Shown here: piece after piece, positions 1-6,421 of the stretch
Layout: the number at the start of each line of letters is the position of its first letter
How positions within the stretch are numbered: the stretch's first letter is position 1
Source: Proteobacteria bacterium UBA6492
Lineage (GTDB): Bacteria > Pseudomonadota > Gammaproteobacteria > UBA6429 > Thiohalophilaceae
Reading direction: 5' to 3'
Assembly (NCBI GenBank): GCA_002436485.1
Contig: DJMK01000207.1
Span: forward strand, 1 to 7,945
DNA: 7,945 nt
Made by a program: the position numbers and the translations under genes
The notes under the pieces: generated by a model
What the model was told of the DNA's origin: nothing
The model's input: the letters and a program-made list of their open reading frames with translations, nothing else
The model's database searches: none

Positions 1-830
1 AGGTGGATACTGACTTCTCCGGCAGGTGTTTTTGCGTTGATTAAACTACCCTTATCATCGACAGACCAGCTCGCAGTGATGTCTGCATCGTTGTCCAGTG
101 CAAACGTCAGTGTCTTGTGGTCAGCACAGTACTCGCGCCATAAAGGATTAAAACGATCATCTGCATTGATAATTGCTGTACCAGTTTCGCTAAGTCCACC
201 GTAAATCTCTCCCTTGGCTTTTGCGACACCTTCAAGACTGCCAAAACCTTCAAGATGTGCAGGACCTGCATTAGTGATAATGGCAACATCAGGCTGAGCA
301 ATATCGGTCAGATAGGCAATCTCACCGGCGTGGTTTGCGCCCATTTCGATCACGGCAAACTCATGCTGCTTGCTCAAGCGAAAAAGGGTTAACGGCACGC
401 CGATATCGTTATTCAGATTGCCTTGCGTTGCCAGCACAGGGTGCCTGACTGAAAGAATGGCGGTCAGCATTTCCTTGACGGTTGTCTTGCCATTGCTACC
501 CGTTACAGCGATAAGTGGAAAGGCAAACTTTTTGCGCCAGGCATTGGCAAGTTTACCCAGCGCAATACGCGTATCTTCTACGATGACCTGTGGGCAAGTG
601 GATTGCATTTGCCTGTCAACGATGACCGCGACGGCACCTCGTTCAACTGCAGTCATAATAAAGTTGTGACCATCGAAATTTGGCCCGGTTAGCGCAACAA
701 ACAGGTTCTGTTTATCTGTACTACGTGAATCGGTAGAAACCCCATACACGATGAGATCTTTACCTTGCAGCTGTCCGTTTACCACCCTAGCAACTTCCTG
801 CAGACTCATGACAAAGGAAGGTGAATTCAT
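1..830 (-). CDS. murF: MurF, UDP-MurNAc-tripeptide:D-Ala-D-Ala ligase (3' part missing, cut by window edge)
   Basis: Cytoplasmic ATP-dependent ligase that adds the D-Ala-D-Ala dipeptide to UDP-MurNAc-tripeptide, the last cytosolic step of the peptide stem. I translated 276 codons without a stop up to the left edge; full-length family members are about 450 residues, so the ATP-domain remainder and C-terminal domain lie outside. Visible landmarks are the N-terminal substrate domain (VSTDSR near residues 31-36, LFVALTG near 43-49), the Mur-ligase P-loop TGSNGKTT at 110-117 followed by VKEM, then GNLNNDIGVPLTL, VIEMGANHAGEIA and AHLEGFGSLEGVAKAKGEI, which closely parallel E. coli MurF. The ATG at 830 overlaps the murE stop as ATGA and is preceded by GGAGGG five bases away, so it is preferred over Met8, which has no ribosome site, although E. 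coli MurF begins near Met8. Last visible gene of the mraZ operon, probably translated by coupling to murE. Confidence 0.97.
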   Translation of the reverse strand, partial: MNSPSFVMSLQEVARVVNGQLQGKDLIVYGVSTDSRSTDKQNLFVALTGPNFDGHNFIMTAVERGAVAVIVDRQMQSTCPQVIVEDTRIALGKLANAWRKKFAFPLIAVTGSNGKTTVKEMLTAILSVRHPVLATQGNLNNDIGVPLTLFRLSKQHEFAVIEMGANHAGEIAYLTDIAQPDVAIITNAGPAHLEGFGSLEGVAKAKGEIYGGLSETGTAIINADDRFNPLWREYCADHKTLTFALDNDADITASWSVDDKGSLINAKTPAGEVSIH

Positions 831-2353
831 TGCTTCCCTCCATCCAGAATCTCTTGTACGACCTGCTGATCGCTAAAAGGTAATCGACTATCACCGACCT
901 GCTGGTAGGTTTCATGACCCTTACCGGCAACCAATACAATATCATCGGAACTTGCATTGCTTAGGGCATACTCAATGGCCTTGGTGCGATCGAGTTCAAC
1001 CACCACGTGCCTCGCCTCAGTCATGCCTGATTGAATACCGTCGATAATTTTTTCTGGTGTTTCGTGACGAGGATTGTCATTGGTTAGGACGACGTGACTG
1101 GCCAGTCGTTCAGCAATGGCTCCCATAAGTGGACGTTTCGCCCTGTCCCGGTCGCCACCACAGCCAAATACACACCAGGTCTGGCCAAACTCATGCGCCT
1201 TTAGTGCTTCAAGTGCCTGCTGCAGCGCGTCAGGTGTATGTGCATAGTCAACAATAACCGTCGGATGACCTGGCTTGCGTAACACCTGCATGCGCCCGTT
1301 AATCGATTCAATACGACCAAGCCGTTGCATAGCTTGATCAAAATCAACACCCGCATGCAACAAAACGCCTAGTGTTGCCAGCAGATTATAAAGATTAAAC
1401 CGACCATACAACGGACTATTCAAAACCGCGTTGTTTGCGCCATAGTGTATTGTCGCGGTAATACCATGCTGTTGTAATTTAATCTGATCGGCATAGATAT
1501 CTGGTATAGTCGATGAGAGATCAAGTCCATATGTTACGACCTGTTTACTGCTGTTGATTTTTTCAACCAGTTCGCGCCCGAAAACATCATCGATGTTAAT
1601 AATGCATTCACCGAGATCCTGCCAATTAAACAATCGTGCCTTGGCGCTGGCATAGGTCTGCATATCACCATGGTAATCGAGATGTTCATGACTCAGGTTG
1701 GTAAACACGGCGCAGTCAAAATGAATACCGTTAACACGTCCCTGATCAAGCGCATGCGATGATACTTCCATAGCCACCGCGTCAGCACCGGCTTCGTGCA
1801 TGTCGGCAAGCCATGCATGACAGGTAATGGCATCCGGAGTTGTATGATTAGAAGCATGTAGTTCATCAGGTAATCCCCACCCCATGGTGCCAATCACGCC
1901 ACACTTTTTGGATGGTGTCATCGCCTGGGCGATAAACTGTGTACACGAAGTTTTGCCGTTTGTACCGGTCACACCAACGGTATACATTGATTTTGATGGT
2001 TGCTGATAGAAGCGGTCGGCGAGAACGCCGACCTTGTCTTTCAAATTGTTGACAGCGATTACCGGGACATCTCGTTTGTCGGGCGCACTTCGCCAGCTAA
2101 CCGGTATTGGCATGGTTTGTTGTTCACTCTGCCACAAAACTGCCGTGGCACCTTTTGCGATCGCATCATCAATGAACTTTCTTCCATCTGACTGGTGACC
2201 CGGTACGGCAATAAACAGGTCACCTGCCTGCACCATTCGGCTATCCAACACGAGGCGTTGTATCGTACAAGGTATTCTTTCAGCCAAATCGACCATGCCC
2301 TGTACTAACTCGTCGAGTGCGATACCAGTTAGTTTGTTCAGCGCCGCCATCAT
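827..2353 (-). CDS. murE: MurE, UDP-MurNAc-L-Ala-D-Glu:meso-diaminopimelate ligase
   Basis: Cytoplasmic ligase that adds the third residue of the peptidoglycan stem. With the chosen start it has 508 residues (E. coli about 495). Seen in order: N-terminal UDP-binding domain (LVLDSRMVQAGDLF near 34-47), P-loop TGTNGKTS at 129-136, substrate loop SNHTTPDA, VSSHALDQGRV, the SAKARLF segment whose lysine (about 238) is the expected carbamylated residue, YAHTPDAL near 370, FGCGGDRD near 396, and DNPRHE at 426-431. The DNPR motif is the recognised marker of meso-diaminopimelate specificity; lysine-adding enzymes differ here. An in-frame GTG at 2368 would add five residues, but it lies within the GGGAGG ribosome site. 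The ATG at 2353 has GGAGG seven bases upstream and overlaps the ftsI stop as ATGA, so I prefer it; a second ATG follows at 2350. Overlaps murF downstream by the same ATGA arrangement. Confidence 0.98.
   Translation of the reverse strand: MMAALNKLTGIALDELVQGMVDLAERIPCTIQRLVLDSRMVQAGDLFIAVPGHQSDGRKFIDDAIAKGATAVLWQSEQQTMPIPVSWRSAPDKRDVPVIAVNNLKDKVGVLADRFYQQPSKSMYTVGVTGTNGKTSCTQFIAQAMTPSKKCGVIGTMGWGLPDELHASNHTTPDAITCHAWLADMHEAGADAVAMEVSSHALDQGRVNGIHFDCAVFTNLSHEHLDYHGDMQTYASAKARLFNWQDLGECIINIDDVFGRELVEKINSSKQVVTYGLDLSSTIPDIYADQIKLQQHGITATIHYGANNAVLNSPLYGRFNLYNLLATLGVLLHAGVDFDQAMQRLGRIESINGRMQVLRKPGHPTVIVDYAHTPDALQQALEALKAHEFGQTWCVFGCGGDRDRAKRPLMGAIAERLASHVVLTNDNPRHETPEKIIDGIQSGMTEARHVVVELDRTKAIEYALSNASSDDIVLVAGKGHETYQQVGDSRLPFSDQQVVQEILDGGKQ
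836..841 (-). promoter_or_regulatory. Ribosome binding site of murF
   Basis: GGAGGG on the minus strand, five bases before the ATG at 830 and inside the last codons of murE. It decides for Met1 over the in-frame Met8 at 809, which has no purine-rich sequence upstream. Confidence 0.75.
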
Positions 2354-4068
2354 GGACGCCCCTCCCACTTGGCAAACTTCACATTTTTATCTGGCATATA
2401 ATCCGGTGGAATATCCAGTAAACGAAGTGCACCGGCGATTACATTACTGAATACTGGCGCAGCAACGACGCCACCGTAATAATCTTTACCTCGTGGCTCA
2501 TGTATCGTAACTGCCATGACCAGGCGCGGGTTTTCGGCGGGGGCCATTCCGACAAACAATGAGACATACTTGTCATCACTGTAACCGTTAACTCCAACCT
2601 TTTTGACTGTACCTGTCTTGCCGGCCACGTCATAACCAGGCACACGTGCTTTCTTGCCGGTACCTTCTGCACTGACAACGCCTTTCAGCATTTTACGTAC
2701 CTGCTTAACAAAGGTGGCGGGCAATACCTGCTCACCCTGCACAACAGTGTTCTTCAATTCGAGACTTACCGGTTTTAATACACCGTCATTCGCCAGCACC
2801 GAATAAGCTCTTGCCAGCTGCAGTGTCGTTACAGAAAGGCCATAACCATAAGAGAGGGTGGCGCGTTCTATATCACGCCAAACCCTGGGGGAGTGCAAGG
2901 CACCGGTCACTTCGCCCGGTAAACCGCTACCAGTCAGATCTCCAAATCCGACTCGCTGGTGAACATGTACTAGGTTCTGCGGATTAATTAACAGGGCCAT
3001 CTTGCTGGCACCCACATTACTCGACTTGTGTATCACTTCAGTGACATTAATGCGGCCGTAATTCCTTATGTCCCTGATCGTATTACTACCGACTTTCATG
3101 TACCCCGGTGCTGTATCGATATAAGTACCAGGCGTAAATTTACGACTGCCGAGTGCCGCCGCTACTGTGAAGGGTTTAATAGTAGAGCCCGGTTCAAAGG
3201 TGTCGGTTACAACCCTGTTACGATAACGGTATCCTTTCAGGTTGCTGCGGTTATTGGGATTGAACGAAGGCTGGTTCACCATCGCCAGAACTTCACCTGT
3301 TTTGACATCAAGCACCACTGCAGAACCTGACCTGGCTTTGTGTTTAAAAACAGCTCGCTTCAATTCACGATAGGTAAGATACTGCAGGCGGCGATCAACG
3401 CTAAGTACAAGATCCTTGCCTGGGCGTGGATTCTTCAACAGGTCAACATGCTTGATGACGCGCCCCAACCGATCACGCATCACAAGCTGGCTACCATTGC
3501 TGCCGCTTAACCATTCATTGTAGGCCAGCTCAACACCTTCCTGCCCCTTGTCATCAATATCCGTAAAACCAACCAGGTGCGAGGTCACTTCACCGGTCGG
3601 ATAATAACGGCGATATTCACGTAACAACGAAACACCGGCAATTTTCAGGTCAATCACCTGTTGTGCCAACGACGGATTGATACGGCGCTTCAGGTAGACA
3701 AACTCTTTATCATCCTGCTTCTTGCTAGTAATCAACTTTTTGATTTCACGCTGTTGCAGGTCGAGTAACTGCGCCAATTTTGCAAGTTGCGCCGGTGTCG
3801 CATCGAACTCCTGAGGCTGCGCCCAAATTGAATCAACCGGAGTACTCACCGCCAGCGGTTCACCATGTCGATCCAGGATCATGCCGCGATGCGCTACAAC
3901 CGGGATAGTTCGCATGGCACGCGCATCACCCTGTCCCTGCAAAAAATCCTTGTTGGTGACATGCAGGTCAAACGCGCGCGCAACCAGGCCAGCCGGTACC
4001 AGTGTTACCGCCAGCATTACAAGCATGATGCGGAAACTGCTTGCAGGTTTGTGCACTTGTTCACTCAT
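2350..4068 (-). CDS. ftsI: FtsI (PBP3), septal peptidoglycan transpeptidase
   Basis: Class B penicillin-binding protein that crosslinks peptidoglycan at the division septum; membrane-anchored with a periplasmic catalytic domain, partner of FtsW and the FtsQLB complex. 572 residues (E. coli PBP3 588). A 12-residue cytoplasmic end precedes one membrane segment at about 13-35, ending in the RAFDLHV anchor. The non-catalytic pedestal follows (RGMILDRHGEPLAVSTPV near 61-78; YYPTGEVTSHLVGFTD near 155-170). Catalytic motifs are all present: STIK at 295-298 with the acylated serine 295, SSN at 349-351, and KTGT at 484-487. There is no second domain, as expected for FtsI. The ATG at 4068 overlaps the ftsL stop as ATGA; no strong ribosome site is seen immediately upstream, so translation probably depends on coupling to ftsL. 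The stop overlaps the murE start. A chromosomal PBP2-type or SpoVD-like protein is excluded by context and length. Confidence 0.98.
   Translation of the reverse strand: MSEQVHKPASSFRIMLVMLAVTLVPAGLVARAFDLHVTNKDFLQGQGDARAMRTIPVVAHRGMILDRHGEPLAVSTPVDSIWAQPQEFDATPAQLAKLAQLLDLQQREIKKLITSKKQDDKEFVYLKRRINPSLAQQVIDLKIAGVSLLREYRRYYPTGEVTSHLVGFTDIDDKGQEGVELAYNEWLSGSNGSQLVMRDRLGRVIKHVDLLKNPRPGKDLVLSVDRRLQYLTYRELKRAVFKHKARSGSAVVLDVKTGEVLAMVNQPSFNPNNRSNLKGYRYRNRVVTDTFEPGSTIKPFTVAAALGSRKFTPGTYIDTAPGYMKVGSNTIRDIRNYGRINVTEVIHKSSNVGASKMALLINPQNLVHVHQRVGFGDLTGSGLPGEVTGALHSPRVWRDIERATLSYGYGLSVTTLQLARAYSVLANDGVLKPVSLELKNTVVQGEQVLPATFVKQVRKMLKGVVSAEGTGKKARVPGYDVAGKTGTVKKVGVNGYSDDKYVSLFVGMAPAENPRLVMAVTIHEPRGKDYYGGVVAAPVFSNVIAGALRLLDIPPDYMPDKNVKFAKWEGRP
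2361..2365 (-). promoter_or_regulatory. Ribosome binding site of murE
   Basis: GGAGG on the minus strand, seven bases before the ATG at 2353, within the last ftsI codons. The competing GTG start at 2368 sits at the upstream edge of this purine run, which argues against using it. Confidence 0.75.
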
Positions 4069-4331
4069 GGCCTGACTATTACTACCTCGTTATAATCCAG
4101 GTTACGCATACCCAGTTTTTTTCTCGCAACTGCTTCGATTCTTCCATGCGTTGCCCAGGTACTCTGCTCCAGTTGCAGGCGGCCCCAGTCAATATTCAAA
4201 TCATCGCGTTGTGACTCTAGCTCTCTTAAATCTACATACAGCATGCGATTGCGATGCTTGGCATAGATCACGCCAACTGCACTGGCCATGATCATGATGA
4301 CAAGCGTCATGTTCACGATACGCAACAACAT
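4065..4331 (-). CDS. ftsL: FtsL, divisome bitopic membrane protein
   Basis: Small single-pass protein that forms the FtsQLB complex and helps activate FtsW-FtsI at the septum. 88 residues, shorter than E. coli FtsL (121). The membrane segment starts almost at once (about residues 4-24, IVNMTLVIMIMASAVGVIYA), followed by a periplasmic coiled-coil stretch of about residues 27-58 and the diagnostic WGRLQLEQSTWATHGRIE segment at 49-66, close to what I remember of Pseudomonas FtsL. The first base of the rsmH stop codon (TAATG) is immediately before and overlaps this ATG; GGAG lies about eight bases upstream. The stop overlaps the ftsI start. The position between rsmH and ftsI is the canonical ftsL slot, which supports the call despite the short, poorly conserved sequence. 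Nearly no cytoplasmic tail is present. Confidence 0.95.
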   Translation of the reverse strand: MLLRIVNMTLVIMIMASAVGVIYAKHRNRMLYVDLRELESQRDDLNIDWGRLQLEQSTWATHGRIEAVARKKLGMRNLDYNEVVIVRP

Positions 4332-5260
4332 TAAAGACGCTCCGCCACACGCATAATCGCGCTTCGAGCTCGTGGATTCGCCTTGATCTCATTCTCACTC
4401 GCCCTGATCGGTTTACCGACACTCCGCAACCTGGCGTTAACTTCAACGTGAGTTACAGGCAGATCATGCGGTAATTGATCTCCTTGCACCTGTTTACGAA
4501 TAAAACGTTTTACGATGCGATCTTCGAGCGAGTGGAAACTGATCACCACCAGGCGGCCACCTGCCGCCAGCAAATCTACCGATTGCTCAAGGCAGGTCTG
4601 CAGGTCATCCAGTTCATGATTGATATAAATACGAATTGCCTGGAAAGTACGTGTTGACGGATCCTTGCCTTTTTCACGTGTCGGAACCGCGGCGGCAACA
4701 ATGGCTGCGAGTTGCTGGGTTGTATCGATCGGCGCTGCCTCGCGCGCATTTACGATGGCCCGTGCAATGCGCTTACTAAAACGTTCCTCGCCAAATTCCC
4801 TGAGCACATGTGCAATCTCCTGCTCTTCAGCATGTGCCAACCATTGCGCAGCAGACTCACCTGCCTCGGGATTCATGCGCATATCGAGCGGACCCTGCTG
4901 CCGAAAGCTGAAACCACGGCTGGCATCATCCAGCTGCGGTGATGACACGCCAAGGTCCAGTAATATGCCATCGACCTTACGCTGCCAGCTGGTCTGCGCC
5001 ATCGCATGGCCGATATCAGCAAAACTGCCTCTATATATATAGGTACGGGGGTCATCGCCAAATGCCTGACTGGCACTGGCAATCGCTGTCGGGTCCTTGT
5101 CGACCACCAACAAACGCCCTTCCGAAGAAAGCTGCTCCAGAATCAATTGACTATGACCTCCACGCCCGTATGTACCATCCACATAAACCCCCTCGGGTTT
5201 AAGCTGCAAAGCAGCGATTGCCTCATGTAGCAGGACAGACTGGTGATTCCACTCGCTCAC
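4331..5260 (-). CDS. rsmH: RsmH, 16S rRNA (cytosine-1402-N4)-methyltransferase
   Basis: SAM-dependent enzyme (formerly MraW) that puts the N4-methyl group on C1402 in the ribosomal decoding centre. 309 residues with the GTG start at 5260 (E. coli 313). Seen: start region NHQSVLLHEAI at 5-15, SAM-binding DGTYGRGGHS at 28-37, VVDKDP near 52-57, DGILLDLGVSSPQLDD at 97-112, GPLDMRM near 123-129, RTFQAIRI at 204-211, SFHSLEDR at 241-248 and C-terminal NPRARSA at 295-301. The reading frame stays open to an ATG at 5389, but that would run 43 residues into mraZ with no family similarity; GTG 5260, four bases after the mraZ stop, is the only sensible start. Its ribosome site is weak, suggesting coupling to mraZ. 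Its stop TAA shares a base with the ftsL ATG. Confidence 0.97.
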   Translation of the reverse strand: MSEWNHQSVLLHEAIAALQLKPEGVYVDGTYGRGGHSQLILEQLSSEGRLLVVDKDPTAIASASQAFGDDPRTYIYRGSFADIGHAMAQTSWQRKVDGILLDLGVSSPQLDDASRGFSFRQQGPLDMRMNPEAGESAAQWLAHAEEQEIAHVLREFGEERFSKRIARAIVNAREAAPIDTTQQLAAIVAAAVPTREKGKDPSTRTFQAIRIYINHELDDLQTCLEQSVDLLAAGGRLVVISFHSLEDRIVKRFIRKQVQGDQLPHDLPVTHVEVNARLRSVGKPIRASENEIKANPRARSAIMRVAERL

Positions 5261-5264
5261 CTGC

Positions 5265-5720
5265 TTACAGTGACAATGACTCCAGATCGCCCGACAAACC
5301 TTCATCCATTCCGGTTTCGTCCAGCATCTGATCACGGCGTTCATTCCAGGTCTGTTCATCCCAGACCTCGAACTTGTTGCCCTGCCCAAGCAAAATCACT
5401 TTTTTCTCCAGATTCACCAGTTCGCGCAGCGCCGGCGGCAACAAAATTCGTCCGTGGGAATCGAGATCAACTTCGGAGGCATGGCCCAGCAGAATGCGTT
5501 TGATTCTTGCTGCCTGCTTGTTGAGGCTGGGTAACTTGACCAGCTTTCGTTCGATGTCTTCCCACTCGGGTGTCGGGTAGATCAACAGGCAGGGATCGTT
5601 CATATCGAGAGTGACCACTAACTGACCCTCGCCAAGCGCACTGATCCGTTCCCGATACCGGGTCGGAATAGCCATACGCCCCTTGGCGTCCAGATTGAGT
5701 ATGGTGACACCTCTAAACAC
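5265..5720 (-). CDS. mraZ: MraZ, transcriptional regulator of the dcw cluster
   Basis: Ring-forming DNA-binding protein of the AbrB/SpoVT fold that represses its own promoter and so the whole division and cell-wall operon; nucleoid-associated. 151 residues with the GTG start at 5720 (E. coli 152). Two tandem DXXXR modules are visible: DAKGR at 11-15 followed by MAIPTRYR, and DSHGR at 87-91 followed by ILLPPALR. Between them are PCLLIYPTPEWE and RILLGHASE, and near the end GQGNKFEVWDEQTW, all typical. The frame is open upstream to an ATG at 5807, but that extension crosses the predicted promoter and operator and has no family similarity. The GTG start gives VFRG, aligning with E. coli MFRG, and has AGAGGA six bases upstream. 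First gene of the operon; the rsmH start is four bases after its stop. Confidence 0.97.
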   Translation of the reverse strand: MFRGVTILNLDAKGRMAIPTRYRERISALGEGQLVVTLDMNDPCLLIYPTPEWEDIERKLVKLPSLNKQAARIKRILLGHASEVDLDSHGRILLPPALRELVNLEKKVILLGQGNKFEVWDEQTWNERRDQMLDETGMDEGLSGDLESLSL

Positions 5721-5726
5721 GCAACA

Positions 5727-5732
5727 TCCTCT
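5727..5732 (-). promoter_or_regulatory. Ribosome binding site of mraZ
   Basis: AGAGGA on the minus strand, six bases before the GTG at 5720. It fixes this GTG as the start in preference to upstream in-frame codons. Confidence 0.75.
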
Positions 5733-5743
5733 ATGGGCATCTC

Positions 5744-5768
5744 TGCCATTTAGATCCACTTTTTCCCA
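5744..5768 (-). promoter_or_regulatory. MraZ-binding operator: three TGG repeats at exact 10-bp spacing
   Basis: On the minus strand the tetramers TGGG (5765-5768), TGGA (5755-5758) and TGGC (5745-5748) begin exactly ten bases apart. The known MraZ site is a set of TGGGN direct repeats separated by five bases, which is the same spacing. Only the promoter-proximal copy is a perfect TGGG. The array starts a few bases after the predicted transcription start and lies in the mraZ leader, so bound MraZ could block initiation or early elongation. The spacing and position are seen; the binding is inferred. Confidence 0.75.
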
Positions 5769-5777
5769 CTTCGTAAC

Positions 5778-5807
5778 ACTATAGTAGGGAAAACGCCAAA
5801 GCGTCAA
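5778..5807 (-). promoter_or_regulatory. Predicted sigma-70 promoter of the mraZ (dcw) operon
   Basis: Minus strand: TTGACG at 5802-5807 (5/6 to the -35 consensus), an 18-bp spacer, and TATAGT at 5778-5783 (5/6 to the -10 consensus). An overlapping TACTAT would give a 15-bp spacer and is less likely. A start near 5770 would give a leader of about 50 bases containing the MraZ repeats. Six genes with overlapping ends follow, so this is probably the main promoter for all of them. Confidence 0.7.
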
Positions 5808-5815
5808 GTGAATTT

Positions 5816-5842
5816 GCCCACGGGCTACAGCAAATTCTTGCT
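5816..5842 (-). repeat. Two small inverted repeats just upstream of the mraZ -35 box
   Basis: On the minus strand GCCC-GT-GGGC (5816-5825) lies eight bases before the -35 hexamer, and AGCAA-GAAT-TTGCT (5829-5842) lies a few bases further upstream. Both are perfect but short. They could be activator sites or chance; no family of binding site is recognised. Confidence 0.35.
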
Positions 5843-6028
5843 TTAGAGTCAGTTACTTAGCGCGTATTTGAAGAAATAATATACAGAAAATGCCGTAAAC
5901 TGCCAACATAAATAAATAATTAAAACAATATGTTATGAAGTTTAGTTAAAGTGAAAGATTAAGGAAATTTGATCAAACTTTGATCATTTTTCAGGCTGGA
6001 AAAATATTCTGGAAATGCGACATGCTTC
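5843..6028. other. AT-rich spacer between rnpB terminator and mraZ promoter; no gene seen
   Basis: About 185 bases, visibly richer in A and T than the surrounding genes, with runs such as AATAAATAATTAAAA near 5910-5924. I find no ORF with a ribosome site, no tRNA-like or other recognisable RNA, and no convincing promoter on either strand. The only structured element is the palindrome at 5970-5986. It probably insulates rnpB from the dcw operon. Confidence 0.6.
5970..5986. repeat. Perfect 17-bp palindrome TGATCAAA-C-TTTGATCA
   Basis: Eight-base arms around a single central C. Because TGATCA is itself palindromic, the site also reads as two direct copies of TTTGATCA 11 bp apart (5968-5975 and 5979-5986). 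On the plus strand five T residues follow (a T-run from 5987). It could be an operator for a dimeric regulator or a weak AT-rich terminator for plus-strand transcription. It does not fit the Fnr/Anr spacing TTGAT-N4-ATCAA. Function unknown. Confidence 0.55.
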
Positions 6029-6055
6029 AAAAAGAGCAGCAGATCAGGCGTGCTG
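6029..6055 (-). terminator. Probable intrinsic terminator of rnpB
   Basis: Minus strand: stem CAGCA / UGCUG (6051-6055 with 6037-6041) with a nine-base loop, then CUC and five U residues (6029-6033). The stem is only five base pairs, so this is a modest terminator. Its position just past the 3' end of RNase P RNA, and the absence of coding sequence beyond it, support the call. Confidence 0.5.
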
Positions 6056-6060
6056 AAAAA

Positions 6061-6415
6061 GAGTGGAAGTCGGCCGATAAGCCGGGTTCTGTTGAAAGAC
6101 AATCATTCATCTGGGCCAACCGTCACCGGCTGGCTCTAGCAACCTACCCGAACACAATGTGGGCCACATCGTTGTGTTCCTATTTGGTCTTGCTCCAGGC
6201 GGGGTTTACCATGCCGTCACTGTTACCAGCAACGCGGTGCGCTCTTACCGCACCATTTCAACCTTACCGGTCCCGAAGGACTTAGGCGGTATATTTTCTG
6301 TTGCACTTTCCGTCGACTCGCGCCGCCCAGGCGTTACCTGGCGCCTCGCCCTGTGGAGCCCGGACTTTCCTCCCCACCCTTTATGGGGGTGAAGCGATTG
6401 CCTGGCCGACTTCCT
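6061..6415 (-). ncRNA. rnpB: RNase P RNA (M1 RNA, bacterial type A)
   Basis: Catalytic RNA of ribonuclease P, which cuts the 5' leaders from tRNA precursors with the protein RnpA. About 355 nt (E. coli 377). On the minus strand the universal blocks appear in order: GAGGAAAGUCCGGGCUCC (6355-6372), GUGCAACAGAAA, GGUAAGAGCGCACCG, GGAGCAAGACCAAAUAGG, AGAUGAAUGAUUGUC (6098-6112) and ACAGAACCCGGCUUAU. P1 is a perfect 11-bp helix, GGAAGUCGGCC (6404-6414) with its complement at 6064-6074. P2 pairs GGCAAUC with GAUUGUC. The P6 pseudoknot is kept: GGGC after CUCCACA can pair with GCCC in the loop of the hairpin whose outer arms are GAACACAA and UUGUGUUC. The GGU of the P15 loop that binds tRNA CCA is present. 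P3 is reduced to a single short hairpin. The exact ends are inferred from P1 and the promoter. Short reading frames across this stretch are not genes. Confidence 0.97.
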
Positions 6416-6421
6416 TGTCAG

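Noticed and set aside
107..669. Antisense and alternate-frame reading frames within murF (107-301, 370-669)
   Set aside because: They shadow a clear MurF reading frame and have no ribosome sites or recognisable motifs.
2354..2368. GTG start of murE at 2368
   Set aside because: It lies at the edge of the GGGAGG ribosome site serving the ATG at 2353, and has no separate site of its own. It cannot be fully excluded.
4201..4446. Alternate-frame 81-codon reading frame across the rsmH-ftsL junction
   Set aside because: It overlaps two well-supported genes in another frame and its translation looks like out-of-frame sequence.
5031..5042. CTATATATATAG palindrome and TA tract inside rsmH
   Set aside because: It encodes Tyr-Ile-Tyr-Arg in frame; five TA units are too few to suggest phase variation.
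5261..5389. N-terminal extension of RsmH to the ATG at 5389
   Set aside because: The extra 43 residues overlap the mraZ coding sequence, do not resemble any RsmH N-terminus, and the GTG at 5260 gives the normal length.
5721..5807. N-terminal extension of MraZ to the ATG at 5807
   Set aside because: The extension crosses the predicted promoter -10 and the TGG repeats; the GTG at 5720 has a good ribosome site and aligns with the family start.
5968..5990. Fnr/Anr or IHF site at the 5970 palindrome
   Set aside because: The half-site spacing does not fit TTGAT-N4-ATCAA, and the sequence lacks the A or T required before ATCAA in the IHF consensus.
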